Positions 63,671 to 64,000 of a DNA stretch of 64,000 nt are shown here, piece after piece. Source of the DNA: Tissierellia bacterium (GTDB lineage Bacteria > Bacillota > Clostridia > Tissierellales > Sedimentibacteraceae); NCBI GenBank assembly GCA_012843025.1, contig DURT01000011.1, positions 1 through 64,000 on the forward strand, read 5' to 3'. The notes under the pieces are model-generated. The model had not been told where the DNA came from, did no database searches, and saw only the letters and a list, made by a program, of their open reading frames with translations. Positions within the stretch are counted from its first letter, which is position 1; the number at the start of each line of letters is the position of its first letter. A program made the position numbers and the translations under genes.

Positions 63671-63705
63671 GCGAAAGAAAGCTGGCGGTTTTCTTTCGTT
63701 TTTTA
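63671..63705 (+). terminator. Terminator after the mini-protein gene
   Basis: CGAAAGAAA and TTTCTTTCG around a 9-base loop, followed by TTTTTT. Confidence 0.9.
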
Positions 63706-63774
63706 TTGTCAAGGTCTATAACACAATAGCATTGATTCCCTTGTTGGGTAGGGTTCCTTGTCCATAATATATAG

Positions 63775-63821
63775 GGGGACAGTTTTTACCGGTACCTAGT
63801 AAGCCAATAAAAACCGTCCCC
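63775..63821. repeat. GGGGAC...GTCCCC palindromic repeat
   Basis: GGGGACAGTTTTTA (63775-63788) pairs with TAAAAACCGTCCCC (63808-63821) with one mismatch and a 19-base loop. Same family as the elements at 29351 and 30571. Confidence 0.65.
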
Positions 63822-63827
63822 TATTGT

Positions 63828-64000
63828 TTATTCTACAAATATATTTTCAGATATTCCAGCCTTTTCTATAATTCTTTTTATATGAGGTTTAACCTTTATA
63901 AAGGAGAAGTTAATAGCCATATTTTGTCCAGTCTCTACTAACTTGTCCAAGGCATTTAACCCTGTAGCATCGATAAGAATAACTTTATTAAAATCTAATA
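63828..64000 (-). CDS. STAS-domain protein, C-terminal part (partial)
   Basis: The minus-strand frame enters from the right edge and stops at 63828. The 57 visible codons read LDFNKVILIDATGLNALDKLV, then FIKVKPHIKRIIEKAGI, which is the second half of a STAS domain (the D-x-T/S-G-x-x-x-LD motif). This is most likely the C-terminus of a SulP-type anion transporter; a stand-alone anti-anti-sigma factor is less likely given the IDATGLNALDKL form. Confidence 0.75.
   Translation of the reverse strand, partial: LDFNKVILIDATGLNALDKLVETGQNMAINFSFIKVKPHIKRIIEKAGISENIFVE

Overview
The window reads as the chromosome of a low-GC, anaerobic, amino-acid-fermenting Firmicute of the Clostridia/Tissierellia type. 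The evidence is AT-rich intergenic DNA, strong AGGAGG ribosome sites with frequent GTG and TTG starts, T-box and lysine riboswitch leaders, a CGAAC-N4-GTTCG SOS box, -24/-12 (sigma-54) promoters, class I fumarase, FeoAB and many iron-sulfur proteins. The genus cannot be fixed from the sequence alone.

Layout. 1-8.3 kb: a complete type I-C CRISPR-Cas locus on the minus strand (cas3-cas5c-cas8c-cas7c-cas4-cas1-cas2, leader, start of an array that leaves the left edge). A repeat-handle-like element lies between cas3 and cas5. 8.5-11 kb: an SDR oxidoreductase, trmB and small membrane proteins. 11-15.2 kb: lysine/diaminopimelate genes (lysC, dapB, ddh and a second, divergent dapB) with a lysine riboswitch in front of the first dapB. 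15.3-24.1 kb: a long minus-strand operon joining asd, an aspartokinase and dapA to a multi-subunit flavin/iron-sulfur amino-acid dehydrogenase, a sodium symporter and an FCD regulator. 24.3-34.7 kb: dinB with an SOS box, a ClpE-like ATPase, DegV, a FabT-like MarR regulator, a DNA glycosylase, TatD, an M19 dipeptidase and an ABC permease/ATPase pair without a binding protein. 34.8-41.8 kb: a DtxR regulator with a palindromic operator and feoAB, GyrI-like protein, gltX, GNAT and an XdhC-like protein of reversed domain order. 41.9-50.5 kb: a MobA-HD fusion, a decay zone, a chimeric CoA-transferase/Fis-HTH gene, nitroreductase, and an operon of malate dehydrogenase, malic enzyme, fumarase and a TIM-barrel protein. 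This stretch has two sigma-54 promoters and shared upstream palindromes. 50.8-53.8 kb: a TM1266-family gene, a complete ABC importer and a HesB-like protein behind an attenuator-like leader. 54-64 kb: DUF378, tldE/tldD, T-box-tyrS, a CAP-domain secreted protein, a BASS transporter, T-box-ilvD, a four-cysteine mini-protein and a partial STAS-domain gene at the right edge.

How the genes work together. The aspartate-family genes give a full route from aspartate through aspartate semialdehyde and HTPA to meso-DAP, but they are split between a lysine-riboswitch set and the operon that also encodes an opine/hydroxyproline-type dehydrogenase. That second set could instead run catabolically. The fumarase/malic enzyme/malate dehydrogenase operon would channel fumarate to pyruvate or oxaloacetate under sigma-54 control. 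The only trace of a sigma-54 activator nearby is its HTH tail fused to a truncated CoA-transferase.

The most interesting leads are the crRNA-like element in the cas operon, the asd-aspartokinase-dapA-dehydrogenase operon, the CoA-transferase/HTH chimera beside orphan sigma-54 promoters, and the divergent DapB paralogue. All functional statements rest on motif reading; no database search was run.
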